64,000 nt of DNA from Dromaius novaehollandiae (Eukaryota > Chordata > Aves > Casuariiformes > Dromaiidae): the NCBI RefSeq assembly GCF_036370855.1, contig NW_026991398.1, forward strand, positions 1,178,001 to 1,242,000. Reading direction: 5' to 3'. Under the pieces are notes generated by a model, which saw only the letters and a list, made by a program, of their open reading frames with translations, ran no database searches and was not told the origin of the DNA. A program made the translations under genes and the position numbers. Shown in pieces: positions 45,944-55,171 of the stretch; position 1 is the stretch's first letter; every line of letters starts with the position of its first letter.

Positions 45944-45961
45944 ATCCTGTCCGTGACGCCA
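45944..45961 (-). promoter_or_regulatory. ERV-C primer-binding site, tRNA-Ser(CGA)-like
   Basis: The minus strand reads TGGCGTCACGGACAGGAT, which starts TGG and differs at one position from the complement of the tRNA-Ser(CGA) 3' end as I recall it. It lies 6 nt from the LTR edge, more than the usual 0-3 nt. Assignment of the tRNA is from memory. Confidence 0.6.
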
Positions 45962-45967
45962 ATTAGA

Positions 45968-47068
45968 TGTCCCGATCCAATATCGGGGGGGGTTCGTTAC
46001 GATCCCAAGGACGAGATTAAGACGCTAAAACCGGTCAAATATTGTACAACCTTTTAACTTTATTTTCCACGGAGTGGGGAGAAAAGGTGGGGGGAGAAGG
46101 CGAAGGGGAGGAGAGAGAGAAAGAGAGAGAGAGAAAAGGGGGAGAGAGAAAGAGATATCACCACCCGTGGATCCAGCGGCGTCCCGTTGGTCCTCTTCAC
46201 CCTGGGTGTAAATTTTAGCGATACGCGTGCAGTAATTACAACTCGAGCAGGGTCCGACCCTAGGTTCCCGCTGAAAAGTTTGGAATGACACACGTGCAGT
46301 AGTTACAGCTCGAGTTGGGTGCCTCCAAAGAGGGACCCTGAACAAAGAAATCCCTGGGCAATTATAGCTTTTTTCAAATTAAGTTTCCCTCCCCTCATGC
46401 GGCAGTTCAGACCAATAGTAATCTTTGGGTCTGGGGTCTCCTGCTCCCTTATTGGGTCTCATCATTGTTATCTTTACTCTGCCCTTCTTTCTCAGGGCCT
46501 TGACAAACAGGTGTTGTTCCAGCAATTAACACTTACAGTGTTATCTTCCAAGGTCCTGATGAAGAGGATACAATCCAGACCCCCCCTAATTAACACTGTT
46601 TCAGCAGTGAGGGGAGGCTTTGTTTCTCAGGGTCCTGGCGCCCAAGCAGGCCTTATTTCAAAGCCTTGACATCCTCCCTCCCGGAGTGTGACGCATAGGA
46701 ATGCAAACTGCTGGTAACTCCCTTATCTTTCCAGTCTGCACCAGCTCTGGGGCCCTTTCTCACTGAACTAGGGAGTGCGGCCTAAGGCTTCAGCAAATTT
46801 AGCTACTCATGCTAAGCAACTTTTATAAAAGTTGAGCTAAGCGGCAGTAATTTGCAGTCCAGGTCCCAAAGTCTCTGCCCGATCGTGGTCTGGTTCAGCG
46901 CAGGCTCAGTGTGTCCCGAATGGTCGCAGGGAGACCATTTCAGGGGTCGCAGCAGCTCAGTCCTGTTTCCGCTGGGAACAGATGGCTTGTTCGGGGTTAT
47001 GGTTCGCTTGCATCTTATGTACCAAGAAATGTTCAAGGCAAAAGTTCACTCATCTGTCCGCCACACCA
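45968..47068 (-). repeat. ERV-C 5' LTR, 1101 bp
   Basis: Printed strand begins TGTCCCGATCC and ends CGCCACACCA, matching the other LTR over most of its length, with deletions of ~30-60 bp relative to it near 46285 and 46460. A purine-rich gagagag tract lies at 46100-46160. Confidence 0.88.
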
Positions 47069-47349
47069 ACTGCCAAGGAGAACATGAATCATCCTGGCAC
47101 AGCTAAAGTGTGGTGAGAATAACCTGGGGAAAACTGCTACCGTAGGGGTGGACCCATAAGGACAAGAAAAAAGCAAGAATGGTCATTATATTGTGCATCC
47201 GTGGCTTAACAGTAGGGCTTGGATATACTTTGAGGTTTGTTAATACTTACAGTTTGCAGATTGTGTGGTGTTGCCCAATGTTTGTTATATGTGTAGAACC
47301 ATTTATCTCTAATAAACTCCTACACTTGACAAGCAATTTCTCTCAAGCT
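47069..47349. other. Short unique stretch right of ERV-C
   Basis: No gene seen. AATAAA occurs at ~47310 (ctctaataaactcc). It does not continue the CR1 fragment that flanks the other side of ERV-C. Confidence 0.4.
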
Positions 47350-48235
47350 CAGCGTGCCTGGCCTATGAGGGCCTGAGGCACAAGTGACCTCACAAGCACA
47401 AACAGCAGCCATTGGCCTGCCACTGGCCTGTCAGGGCCGCAGGTGCAAGTGACCTCACAATCTGCATCAAAGACACGTGACCACTGCTGGCCCATCAGGG
47501 AGTGAGGCAGAAGTGGCCTCACAAGTACAAACTGCACCAAGATGCCTGTGCTGGCCAGTGAGGTACTGAGGCCAAGGGACCTCACCATCTGCATCCAAGC
47601 CATGGGCCTGATGCTCACCTATGAGGGGCTGAGGCAGAAAGGACCCCACAGGAACAAACAGCAGCAATGTGCCTGCTCCTGGCTTAGCACGTCTGGAGAC
47701 ACAATGACCTCACCAGCACCACCAAAGCCACGTGCATGCTGCTGGTCTCTCAGGTTCTCAGTGTCCTCACCAAGACAACCAGCAGTAATGTAGCTGGCGC
47801 TGGCCTACCAGGTAGGGATTGAAAAGGGGCCTCACATTAAGCCCTGCAGCCATATGCCTGCAGCTGCCCTATCAGGTACTGAGTCACCAATGACCTCACA
47901 AGTGCCAATGGCAGCCATGTGCCTGCTGCTGGCCTATCCCGTACCAAGGCACCACTGACCTCACACTCAGCCTCGAAGCCATGTGCCTGCTGCTGGCCTA
48001 TCAAGGCCTGAGGCAGAAGCACCTCACAATCTGCACCAACAGCACTTAGGTGCCTCCCCCAGCCTAGGAGGTGCTGAGGCACAAGTCACCTCACAGGCAG
48101 CACCCAAGCCAGCTGCCTGCAGCTTGCCCAGCAGCTCCTGAGGATAAAGGGACCTCACAAGCACACACCCTCCCCATGGGCCTGCTGCTGACCTGTCAGG
48201 TACTCAGGCAGAAGGGACCTCCAAGGCCACACTGA
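47350..48235 (+). repeat. Diverged tandem repeat, ~65-bp unit, about 14 units
   Basis: The word gacctcaca or a close variant recurs about every 63-66 bp (for example 47386, 47451, 47515, and on to ~48215). Between occurrences lie alternating tails of two types, caagcacaaacagcagcc and caatctgcatccaagcc-like, followed by a tgcctgctgctggcc-type segment and tatcaggtactgaggcac. Adjacent units are well diverged. No coding frame persists. Confidence 0.8.
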
Positions 48236-48505
48236 AGCTATTGAAAGGTTTCCTGCTGATCAGGAGAATGCACAGAGGTGACATCCCAAGAACCTGCACC
48301 AACCAAGAGCCTGCTGGGCACAGCCTTTTCTCTACAGGAAGGTGCTCTGCCAAAGGATCTGTCACAGGGGCAGCTGGGAACCTCCACTGCTTCTTCAGGC
48401 ATGAGACACATCTCTGGGACAGTCTGTATTTCACAAAAACACAGGGGTTGAGGCAGGCTTCTCTGATGCCCTTCGCAGAGGAGAAGCTCACCTGGGTCAC
48501 CCTCC
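48236..48505. other. Left flank of ERV-B; no gene
   Basis: No similarity seen to the sequence that precedes the matching point in copy 1 (before 19577). Frames on both strands are open for ~110 codons across this stretch but carry no domain and run into the LTR. Confidence 0.5.
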
Positions 48506-48735
48506 TGTCGCCTTCTGATGCGACAATCTCCCGTTCGCCTGAGACGGCACGGAGGCTCCCCCAGCCTCCGGGCCAATGAGCACTGACACCAATATGAGGA
48601 TGCTGCAAATGGCGTTTATTGTACGCATGTATTCGCTTATGTACCTACAAGCATACTGCTATCTCTACGTCATATCCTTCCTCTTCCTTCCTCTTTCCGT
48701 GCCATCGCGAGATCTTCCGATCGCCGTTCCCTGCA
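48506..48735 (-). repeat. ERV-B 3' LTR, 230 bp
   Basis: Printed strand TGTCGCCTTCTG to CGTTCCCTGCA. The TATA region reads gtacataag on the coding strand, against gtatataag in the other LTR. The outer U3 end is TGCAGGG instead of TGTAGGG. Polypurine tract complement tctccccctcccc at 48736-48748. Confidence 0.93.
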
Positions 48736-48771
48736 TCTCCCCCTCCCCATGCTTTGACTATGCTATTTGCT

Positions 48772-49313
48772 TTAAATTGCCGTGTCGCGGGTTAAGCGTT
48801 CATAATGTGGGTGTGGGTGGGACCATCCCTTTTCTAGCAGTTGTCTTACCAAGCATCTAAACACTAGTCTACATGCTAATATGCCTAGCACGAGCATCAG
48901 CAGCAGGTGCAACTCTTCTATTAGTAATTGCCTGGCCCATGGTCCTAGCCCAAGCCAATTGTGCGGGTCCCAGGGCAATGATGCATTCAGCGTGTTCTAG
49001 CAGTTACTAATATTGCTTGTGTTTGTGCAATGCTCTCTCAGCTTTGGTAGGTCTACAGTCAAATCCAATGGGACCCCTATTAAGCCTGTCTTAAAAGGCT
49101 GCCCCGCACCCGCCAACGTCAGGCAAAATTGCTTATTTCCTGTCCGGTTTGCCAGGTGAGCCATAGATTGTTACTACCCCATTTCGCTAACATTGGTTCG
49201 CCTTTCACCCCTTGGAGTCCCAGTCCCAGCATCGCTACGAGGAGAGCTACTTGGGTTGCTCCCCCTGCCATCTTCTCGGGTTTTCTGGTTACGCGTTCTT
49301 CTTGTGGTTTCAC
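48772..49313 (-). pseudogene. ERV-B env remnant with large internal deletion
   Basis: An N-terminal frame 49313-49119 with the signal-peptide-like hydrophobic run (VALLVAMLGLGLQ) ends at a stop. A Cys/Asn-rich surface fragment in a changed frame (49118-48990) is followed by the frame 48978-48772 with membrane anchor LLLMLVLGILACRLVF and short tail. A TAG interrupts the middle piece (~49005). Compared with ERV-A about 30 bp are further lost near 48965. Most of Env is absent, so the protein cannot function. Confidence 0.8.
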
Positions 49314-49420
49314 GCACCTTTTCTCATCTGTTCTTCTTCTCCTGTCTGCTGTCTTTGCTGCTAGAAGGGATCATCGGCTTTTCAGGGTGGTCCTCCCCTG
49401 CAATAAAACTCAGACATTCA

Positions 49421-51940
49421 TTAATTCACCTGACTCTCTGCTTCCTGTCTTGTCCTTGCCCTGAGGTCTGGGCGCACCCACTTCATAGGGACCCATCTTA
49501 CCATTTCTCCCTGCCTGACCGCTGCATACCCTCGTTCTTGGGTTACCAGTTGCCACCCCTCTTCCCATTCCCCTTTTTCCGGGATTCGGACCTTTACGTC
49601 TGGTCCCTCGTGCATGGCTCGGACCGCCCAATGCTTTTCCGCTGGCGTCTTGTTCTCCTCCCCCCTGATGAACTGATTCAGACCGAATAAGGCGCGCATA
49701 ATTATTTCTGATTGTTTGTGCGCGGGGATTCTTTGTGTATATCCTTCCCCCTCCCCAAGAATCTTGATCCTTTGCTTTAAAGTGTGGTTTGCTCGCTCGA
49801 CGATGGCCTGACCTGTGCCATTATAGGCAATACCGTGCACTAGCTTAATTCCCCACCGTACGGCCCATTCTTTCGTGCTTTGCGCTGTGAAACACGTGCC
49901 GTTGTCTGTTTTAATAGTTTCTGGGGCACCCAGCCAGGCCATTGCCGTGTGCCAATGCAACTGTGCCGCCCGCGCTGTGACTCGTTTATGTTGGGTCGCC
50001 ACGATGATACCGCTGTGTGTGTCCACTGTAACAGCCAGCCAGGGCCGTGGTCGAAGTCGCTGGCACATTGTGAAGTCCGTTTGCCATATTTGGTTTCCTT
50101 TCAGCCCCCTGGGGTTGATGCCGGCGCCCCACAGGGGTTTTTTTTGGCAATACGGGCAAGCCGCAACCACTTCACGAGCCGTGGTGAGGGGGATGTTGCA
50201 GCTTTTTGCCAGTGCTTTTGCACCAACATGGAGAAGGTCGTGCACCTGCCTTGCTTCTGCGACTGTCCACACACCTTTGGCCGCTTGATCGGCTTTATTG
50301 TTGCCCTCTTGGTACACTCCTTGGATTGCCTCATGACTCTGAACATGAATAACGGAGGCAGTGGCCCGCCGCTGTTGTAGGGCTTCTTCTAGCAGTAGCG
50401 CAATGGGCGATCCGGCCCATCCGGGATATGACATGTTGTGTAACAATTTAAAGACGAACATGGAGTCTGTCACTACATTCAAATGCTCTTCTGGCCACAT
50501 TTGCAATGCCTGCGCCACAGCTCGGGCCTCTAGATGCTGTACGCTACTGTCCGGCTCGCTGATCTTCACTCGGTGCCACTGGGCCTTTTGATCTTGCCAC
50601 ACAACAACCGCTGCCCTGGTCACCGATGACGCGTCGGTGAACACTGTGCGCCCTGGTGCAGGTCGCTGTAGCACTCGGGCTTTCAGATGGGGCCGAAGGA
50701 CGGAGAGGTGTGTATACATCTCCAGCACAGGCGATAATCTGATTGTTCCTGGGAATCCTTCTAAAGCTATTGCTATACTATCTTGTTTCTGGACCACGCT
50801 GTCCCATTGATTCCTTTTTACCGGCAGGTAAATGGACTCAGGCTCCTTCGCGAAGTGCCAAACAGTGGCGGTTCGTCCCTTCTGTATCATCTGTGCCAAC
50901 GCTGTTACGATTGTGACGTATGCCGTACTTATTTGGTTTGACACTATCCACCATACGACTTCCGGACGCTCCGGTGTCCCTTGTCCTAGAACGCCTATGG
51001 CTCCTGTTCTTGTAACTGCCACGTACAGATTGATAGGTCTGGCCGGGTCGTATCTCGTTACTCCGCCCTTTGCCATGAGATCTTCTATTTTTCGGAGGGC
51101 TTCTAACGCGTTCGGTGTCATCTGCCTCGGTTCCCATGGTTTGCGGCCCTTGAGCAACTCGAACAGTGGCTCCATCCACTCCTTGGGAATACCTATCAGC
51201 CCTCGCAGCCATTGGAGAGCTCCAACCAATTGTTGTACATCATGCAACGTCCGTATCTCTCTATTGAGCTTTATCGGCTGTGGGACCACAGCTCTGGGGA
51301 GGATGGTGGTTCCCAGATAGTCGACAGATTCTCCCCTTTGCGTCTTCACTTTCTGGACGTACAATCCCGCTTCATTTAGGCAGTTAATTACTGCCTGTTC
51401 TGCCTGATCGGTTTCTTGCTGGGTCTCTGCAGCTATTAGGAGGTCGTCCATGTAATGGATGATAAGCGCGCGCGGGAGCTGCGCTCTTACCGGCTGCAAT
51501 ACCTTAGCTGCTGCCGCCTGACAAATCGTAGGTGAAATTTTTATGCCCTGCGGGAGGACGGTCCATTGATATCGCGCTGCTGGCTCCTGCAGATTCTCTG
51601 AGGGCAGTGTGAAGGCAAATCGAGCTTTGTCCTGAGGGGCTAATGGTATAGAGAAAAAGCAATCTTGGATATCCATCACCACCACTGGCCAATTCTTTGG
51701 TATTGCTGATGGTAGTGGCAACCCTGGCTGGAGGGCACCCATCGCTTCCATCTGCTGATTTACCGCTCGTAGGTCGTGCAGTAATCGAAATTTAGACTTA
51801 TCCTTTTTGTGTATCACAAATATAGGAGTGTTCCAGGGACTGTGGCTTTCCTCCAGGTGTCCCTGCTCTAATTCTCTACTTACTATTTGTCGGGCAGCCG
51901 CCAATTTGTCCCCTGTCAATGGCCACTGCTCTACCCACAC
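49421..51940 (-). CDS. ERV-B pol (RT, RNase H, integrase), intact frame
   Basis: 839 codons from the first Met to the stop at 49421; the natural start is by -1 frameshift from pro, and the frame is open from 52012. RT: D90 in VVVMDIQDCFF, LPQGIKISP at 129-137 and YMDD at 163-166. RNase H: FTDASS, LEARAVAQAL, VTDSM and NNKADQAA. Integrase: VHDLLH (HX3H), CPYC (CX2C), and catalytic D, D, E in WQTDF, IKTDNG and AIVERANH, with a full C-terminal domain. All catalytic residues are present. Production is doubtful because gag is broken and the pro-pol slippery site is changed. Confidence 0.92.
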   Translation of the reverse strand: MWVEQWPLTGDKLAAARQIVSRELEQGHLEESHSPWNTPIFVIHKKDKSKFRLLHDLRAVNQQMEAMGALQPGLPLPSAIPKNWPVVVMDIQDCFFSIPLAPQDKARFAFTLPSENLQEPAARYQWTVLPQGIKISPTICQAAAAKVLQPVRAQLPRALIIHYMDDLLIAAETQQETDQAEQAVINCLNEAGLYVQKVKTQRGESVDYLGTTILPRAVVPQPIKLNREIRTLHDVQQLVGALQWLRGLIGIPKEWMEPLFELLKGRKPWEPRQMTPNALEALRKIEDLMAKGGVTRYDPARPINLYVAVTRTGAIGVLGQGTPERPEVVWWIVSNQISTAYVTIVTALAQMIQKGRTATVWHFAKEPESIYLPVKRNQWDSVVQKQDSIAIALEGFPGTIRLSPVLEMYTHLSVLRPHLKARVLQRPAPGRTVFTDASSVTRAAVVVWQDQKAQWHRVKISEPDSSVQHLEARAVAQALQMWPEEHLNVVTDSMFVFKLLHNMSYPGWAGSPIALLLEEALQQRRATASVIHVQSHEAIQGVYQEGNNKADQAAKGVWTVAEARQVHDLLHVGAKALAKSCNIPLTTAREVVAACPYCQKKPLWGAGINPRGLKGNQIWQTDFTMCQRLRPRPWLAVTVDTHSGIIVATQHKRVTARAAQLHWHTAMAWLGAPETIKTDNGTCFTAQSTKEWAVRWGIKLVHGIAYNGTGQAIVERANHTLKQRIKILGEGEGYTQRIPAHKQSEIIMRALFGLNQFIRGEENKTPAEKHWAVRAMHEGPDVKVRIPEKGEWEEGWQLVTQERGYAAVRQGEMVRWVPMKWVRPDLRARTRQEAESQVN

Positions 51941-52005
51941 AGGCTCATTGGAGCACCATGTCAGCGGGACAGCAAAATGAGCCCCGAGGAGGTAGGCAGT
52001 GGCCC

Positions 52006-52380
52006 TTACCCTAAATTCGTCAGGTGAAAGCCGCTTTGCAATAAGGCATCTCGCCCTAACAATGGTTCCCCTATGGCAGTTATGTACGGCCGCACACGGA
52101 TGATCTGAGCAGGCCTATCCGGGTCCTCCAATACAATTGTGATATCGGTTTCAGAAATCATAGCCTCCGCCCTGCCTCCCACTCCATCTAACGAGCTTGC
52201 CACTTTTGCTGGCCAGCTCGATGGCCACAACCACGAGGGCACACATGTAACATCTGCCCCCGTATCTAGCATCATTATTAAGGGGATGCTAGGAGGACCC
52301 GCCCCTGGTGGGCCTATCAGATGTGCTTTCACTCGGGGTCTCTTCTCACACCCTAAGACCAGGGCCACGCGGGGTTTCCC
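52006..52380 (-). CDS. ERV-B protease (pro), transframe reading
   Basis: Read by -1 frameshift at GGGAAAC (52380-52374) and ending at 52006. Carries MMLDTGADVTC and GEPLLGRDAL, and is nearly identical to ERV-A pro. Open throughout. The context is the same as in ERV-A: gag, pro and pol lie in three frames. Confidence 0.82.
   Translation of the reverse strand, partial: GKPRVALVLGCEKRPRVKAHLIGPPGAGPPSIPLIMMLDTGADVTCVPSWLWPSSWPAKVASSLDGVGGRAEAMISETDITIVLEDPDRPAQIIRVRPYITAIGEPLLGRDALLQSGFHLTNLG
52012..52018 (-). promoter_or_regulatory. Altered pro-pol slippery site GAATTTA
   Basis: Same position as AAATTTA in ERV-A (22405-22411), but the first base is G (ACA to ACG codon change, silent for Thr). 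The X XXY YYZ pattern is lost, so frameshifting into pol should be reduced. Confidence 0.7.
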
Positions 52381-53684
52381 TTCGGAGTTTGGTCGCTGGA
52401 GCTGTCCATCAGCGGTGTGTTGTTGTTGACAGGGGCTACTTGAAGCCGGTTCACCGGGGAGGGGTGGCCCCCTAGTTGCCCTCCCCGCTTCTCGTTTCCC
52501 GACTGCCGACAATCTCGTGCTCTGTGTCCTGGTTTTCCACAGGCCCAGCATGTAAGGCTCCCCATACCACCTGTTGGGCGCGCATAACTTCCCTTATTCG
52601 TGCACTGTGCTCTCAAATGGCCCATTCGCCCGCAGCCAAAGCATGGGCCTCCTTTTGGACCTCCTCTAGCTCTAACCTCCGGCATTGCCATAACTGCTGC
52701 AGCAATCTGTAGGGCTGTGGTCTTGTCCCGGTGTTCTAATACGTACTTGATCGTCTGCCCTAGACTTGCTCCCTTAGGCGCTGTTCTTAGGATTTCTTTT
52801 GTCAACTCGTTGCCCTGTTGTTTGATACATTCCAACATCACCGCTCCTTTTGCAGCGTCTGGTAAAGATGCAAGTTCTACTGCTGCCTGTAGCCTGTCAC
52901 AAAACTTGTCAAACGGCTCTCCCACTCTCTGCTTCACAGTCGTCCATGGGTCTGCCTGCTGCACCAGTGGCCCAATATCATCAAAGGCCTTTCGAGATGC
53001 TTCTGTTGCCACCAGTATCTCCCGAGGTCTCAGGCCCGCTGCCTGCTGCTGGGGTGTAGCCATGGCCGCATCATTTCCTCTTAACCGCGGTAGGGTGGAT
53101 TGGCCCAGTGGGTTCTGCGGGTCTGCCTGTGCGGCCATCAACGCCTGCCGCAAGCGCGAGGTCCACGCTTCTTTCCACATAAGGACCATCGTGGGCGATA
53201 AAACCAGTCGCGCGAGGGCGCGACAATCCCACGCTATTAGGCCTCCCGCGTGCGCCGCGTCCAGCAACGTCTGTGTCACCGGGTGTCGCAGGCCCTGTTC
53301 TTGCACTGCTTTCAATAGCTGTTGTACCATCATTGGGTCGAGGGGCATCCATTCCACCGCCCCCCCCCCCGGGGCAACTCTTACTGGGAAGGCCCCTATT
53401 GGCGCACGAAACTTGAGGCCACTCAGGGCACATTCCGTCGCTATCAGTTTCCAGTCTGTTAGGGGAATTTCTTTTCCCCCTCCCGCTTGGGTGGAACCTG
53501 CTGTCTCTGATAGCCCTCTTTGTTTAGCTGCTGCCTCTGATAGCCCTCTTTGTTTAGCTGTTGCCTCTAATAGCCCTCTTTGTTTAGCTATTGCCTCTGA
53601 TAGCCCTCTTTGTTTAGCTGTTTCTTCTTCCAGAGCTGTAAGCAGCATAAACATCTGCTCCATATCTCTTGTGACTTTCCTCCT

Positions 53685-53716
<32 letters not shown>

Positions 53717-54621
53717 CTCCTTCGCCTCTGACTGCGGCGGGGGAACTCCGCCCTAGTTGCTGCACCTGAGTCTTCAGTCTCCTCCTTCCGCAATGCTGGT
53801 CGACGCCCACTCCTCTCTCAGCCAGCGCCATCTTTTCCCGGGTGCGGCACCCTCGGTCTTTCCCCTGCTTCTGGTCTTTCCCCTGCTTCTTCTCTTCTTT
53901 CGTCCTCCCACTGCACCCGAATCATGGCCCCCGGTAGCCAGTCTCGGGGATCATCCACTATAATCGTTTTTTCCTTTTCTTCTGCCTCCTCCACTTTCAC
54001 CTTGCTTTCTTTTCCTCTACCTGCCTCTGGCTTTTTCATATCTCGGTCTCCACACAGGTCTCCTGGTTCTCCTAGTTCTCCCCCTTCCATCGCCCTCATC
54101 TCTTTCCACGGATACCGCGGCGGAGGCAGAGAAGAGGGCGTTACTGGGTAAGCCTCTGGAGTTTTTGCCTCCCCCTCTCCCCGCTCTGGTTCTTGATTAA
54201 CCGCCTCCTCCTTTATGTCTGTTTCCACACTCTCCGTTTTCACTTCATCCCCTACTATCGCCTCTTCCTCTATCGCCTCCGTTCGCTCCTCTGCGTTCGC
54301 TGCTGTCTGTGTTGCCATTTCCGCGGACATGTGCAGCGCCGCGCGGGCAGCCTGCCAGGTCTCAAGCTCCTCCCTAGTCCTTTCTAAAATGATCGTTATG
54401 TCTCCCCACGTCTTAAGCTCTGCGGCCTTCTTAGTGGCCATAGCTCTCTGAGCAAGTGCACGAGTGCACTTCTCCCAGTTAGAAGGGGAAAAAATGTCCC
54501 CTGGTCTAACTATCGCTCCATCTTTCAGGAGCCGCCCGACGCAGTTCGCAACTGCATTCGCTCTCATAGAGAGCCCCCATTCCCGGGCACCCACGCATAC
54601 AACCTTAACTACTGCGTCCAT
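52353..54621 (-). pseudogene. ERV-B gag with nonsense change and 38-bp deletion
   Basis: Starts MDAVVKVVCV at ATG 54621. MA-like N-terminus, acidic middle, 10-residue KQRGL repeat (four copies, ~53503-53620), CA-like region, two CCHC knuckles (CFGCGRMGHLRAQC, CWACGKPGHRARDC) and stop at 52353. Lesions relative to ERV-A: a CGA-to-TGA nonsense change at 53820-53818; a 38-bp deletion at ~53765 that shifts the frame; and an A/T run of ~30 at 53687-53716 (Lys run) where ERV-A has six A. The C-terminal half is intact from ~53760 on. Confidence 0.9.
52374..52380 (-). promoter_or_regulatory. Gag-pro -1 frameshift heptamer GGGAAAC
   Basis: Same heptamer, frame and distance to the gag stop as in ERV-A (22043-22049). 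Conserved in both proviruses. Confidence 0.8.
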
Positions 54622-54663
54622 GATCCGGATCCTCTCGACCGCCTGCGGTCCGCCGTCTCAGCT

Positions 54664-54681
54664 ATCACGTCGGGGTCACCA
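54664..54681 (-). promoter_or_regulatory. Primer-binding site for tRNA-Trp
   Basis: The minus strand reads TGGTGACCCCGACGTGAT, the tRNA-Trp primer site known from Rous sarcoma/avian leukosis viruses. It is separated by two bases (AG) from the LTR CA, as expected for the dinucleotide trimmed at integration. Confidence 0.9.
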
Positions 54682-54683
54682 CT

Positions 54684-54913
54684 TGTCGCCTTCTGATGCG
54701 ACAATCTCCCGTTCGCCTGAGACGGCACGGAGGTTCCCCCTGCCTCCGGGCCAATGAGCACTGACACCAATATGAGGATGCTGCAAATGGCGTTTATTGT
54801 ACGCATGTATTTGCTTATATACCTACAAGCATACTGCTATCTCTACGTCATATCCTTCCTCTTCCTTCCTCTTTCCGTGCCATCGCGAGATGTTCCGATC
54901 GCCGTTCCCTACA
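54684..54913 (-). repeat. ERV-B 5' LTR, 230 bp
   Basis: Printed strand TGTCGCCTTCTG to CGTTCCCTACA. On the minus strand TATATAAG lies at ~54822-54815 and AATAAA at 54798-54793. Its outer edge is the first base beside duplication copy 2. Confidence 0.94.
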
Positions 54914-55171
54914 ATTTCTCCAAATGTGCATTCTCATTGAAATAAAAGCTATGGTTTCCTCAGAATGCTGCATCATTCTTTATTAAGTGCTCATATTGTA
55001 TCTTTAGTGTCATAACTGTATCATTACTTGGGAGATTCCAATGTTTAAACATGGTATGTTTGAAATGAGGTGTCTCACATGAAACACACAGTTACTGAGG
55101 ACAAAAAGTCTCTTGAAACAAAACCAGAATCAATTACCTAATTGGTTTTTTTTGTTTTTATCTGTGCTGTC

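Larger units (their letters stand above)
38616..47068 (-). mobile_element. ERV-C: mosaic gammaretrovirus-like provirus
   Basis: Minus-strand order: LTR (47068-45968), primer site, leader with a tandem repeat, gag, pro-pol lacking integrase, env surface part, foreign integrase/nucleocapsid/protease fragments, env transmembrane part, LTR (39809-38616). Both LTRs have TG...CA ends but differ by several indels, so the insertion is not young. No target duplication is visible: the left flank ends catccatc (inside CR1) and the right flank begins actgccaa. The Env features and CWVC motif point to class I. RT alone does not settle the family. Confidence 0.88.
48506..54913 (-). mobile_element. ERV-B: full-length alpha/beta-like provirus
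   Basis: Minus strand: 5' LTR 54913-54684, tRNA-Trp primer site, gag, pro, pol, env remnant, polypurine tract, 3' LTR 48735-48506. The LTRs are both 230 bp and differ at six positions (~2.6%). No target duplication: the left flank ends caccctcc and the right flank begins atttctcc. The right flank is the first base of duplication copy 2. pol is fully open; gag has a nonsense change and a 38-bp deletion; env is collapsed. It is the close relative of ERV-A. Confidence 0.94.

Noticed and set aside
47350-48235. CRISPR-like regular spacing
   Set aside because: Units are diverged along their whole length with no constant repeat and variable spacer structure; the setting is an animal genome.
52600-53769. 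389-codon plus-strand frame
   Set aside because: Antisense shadow of ERV-B gag; the minus strand has the CCHC knuckles and matches ERV-A gag.
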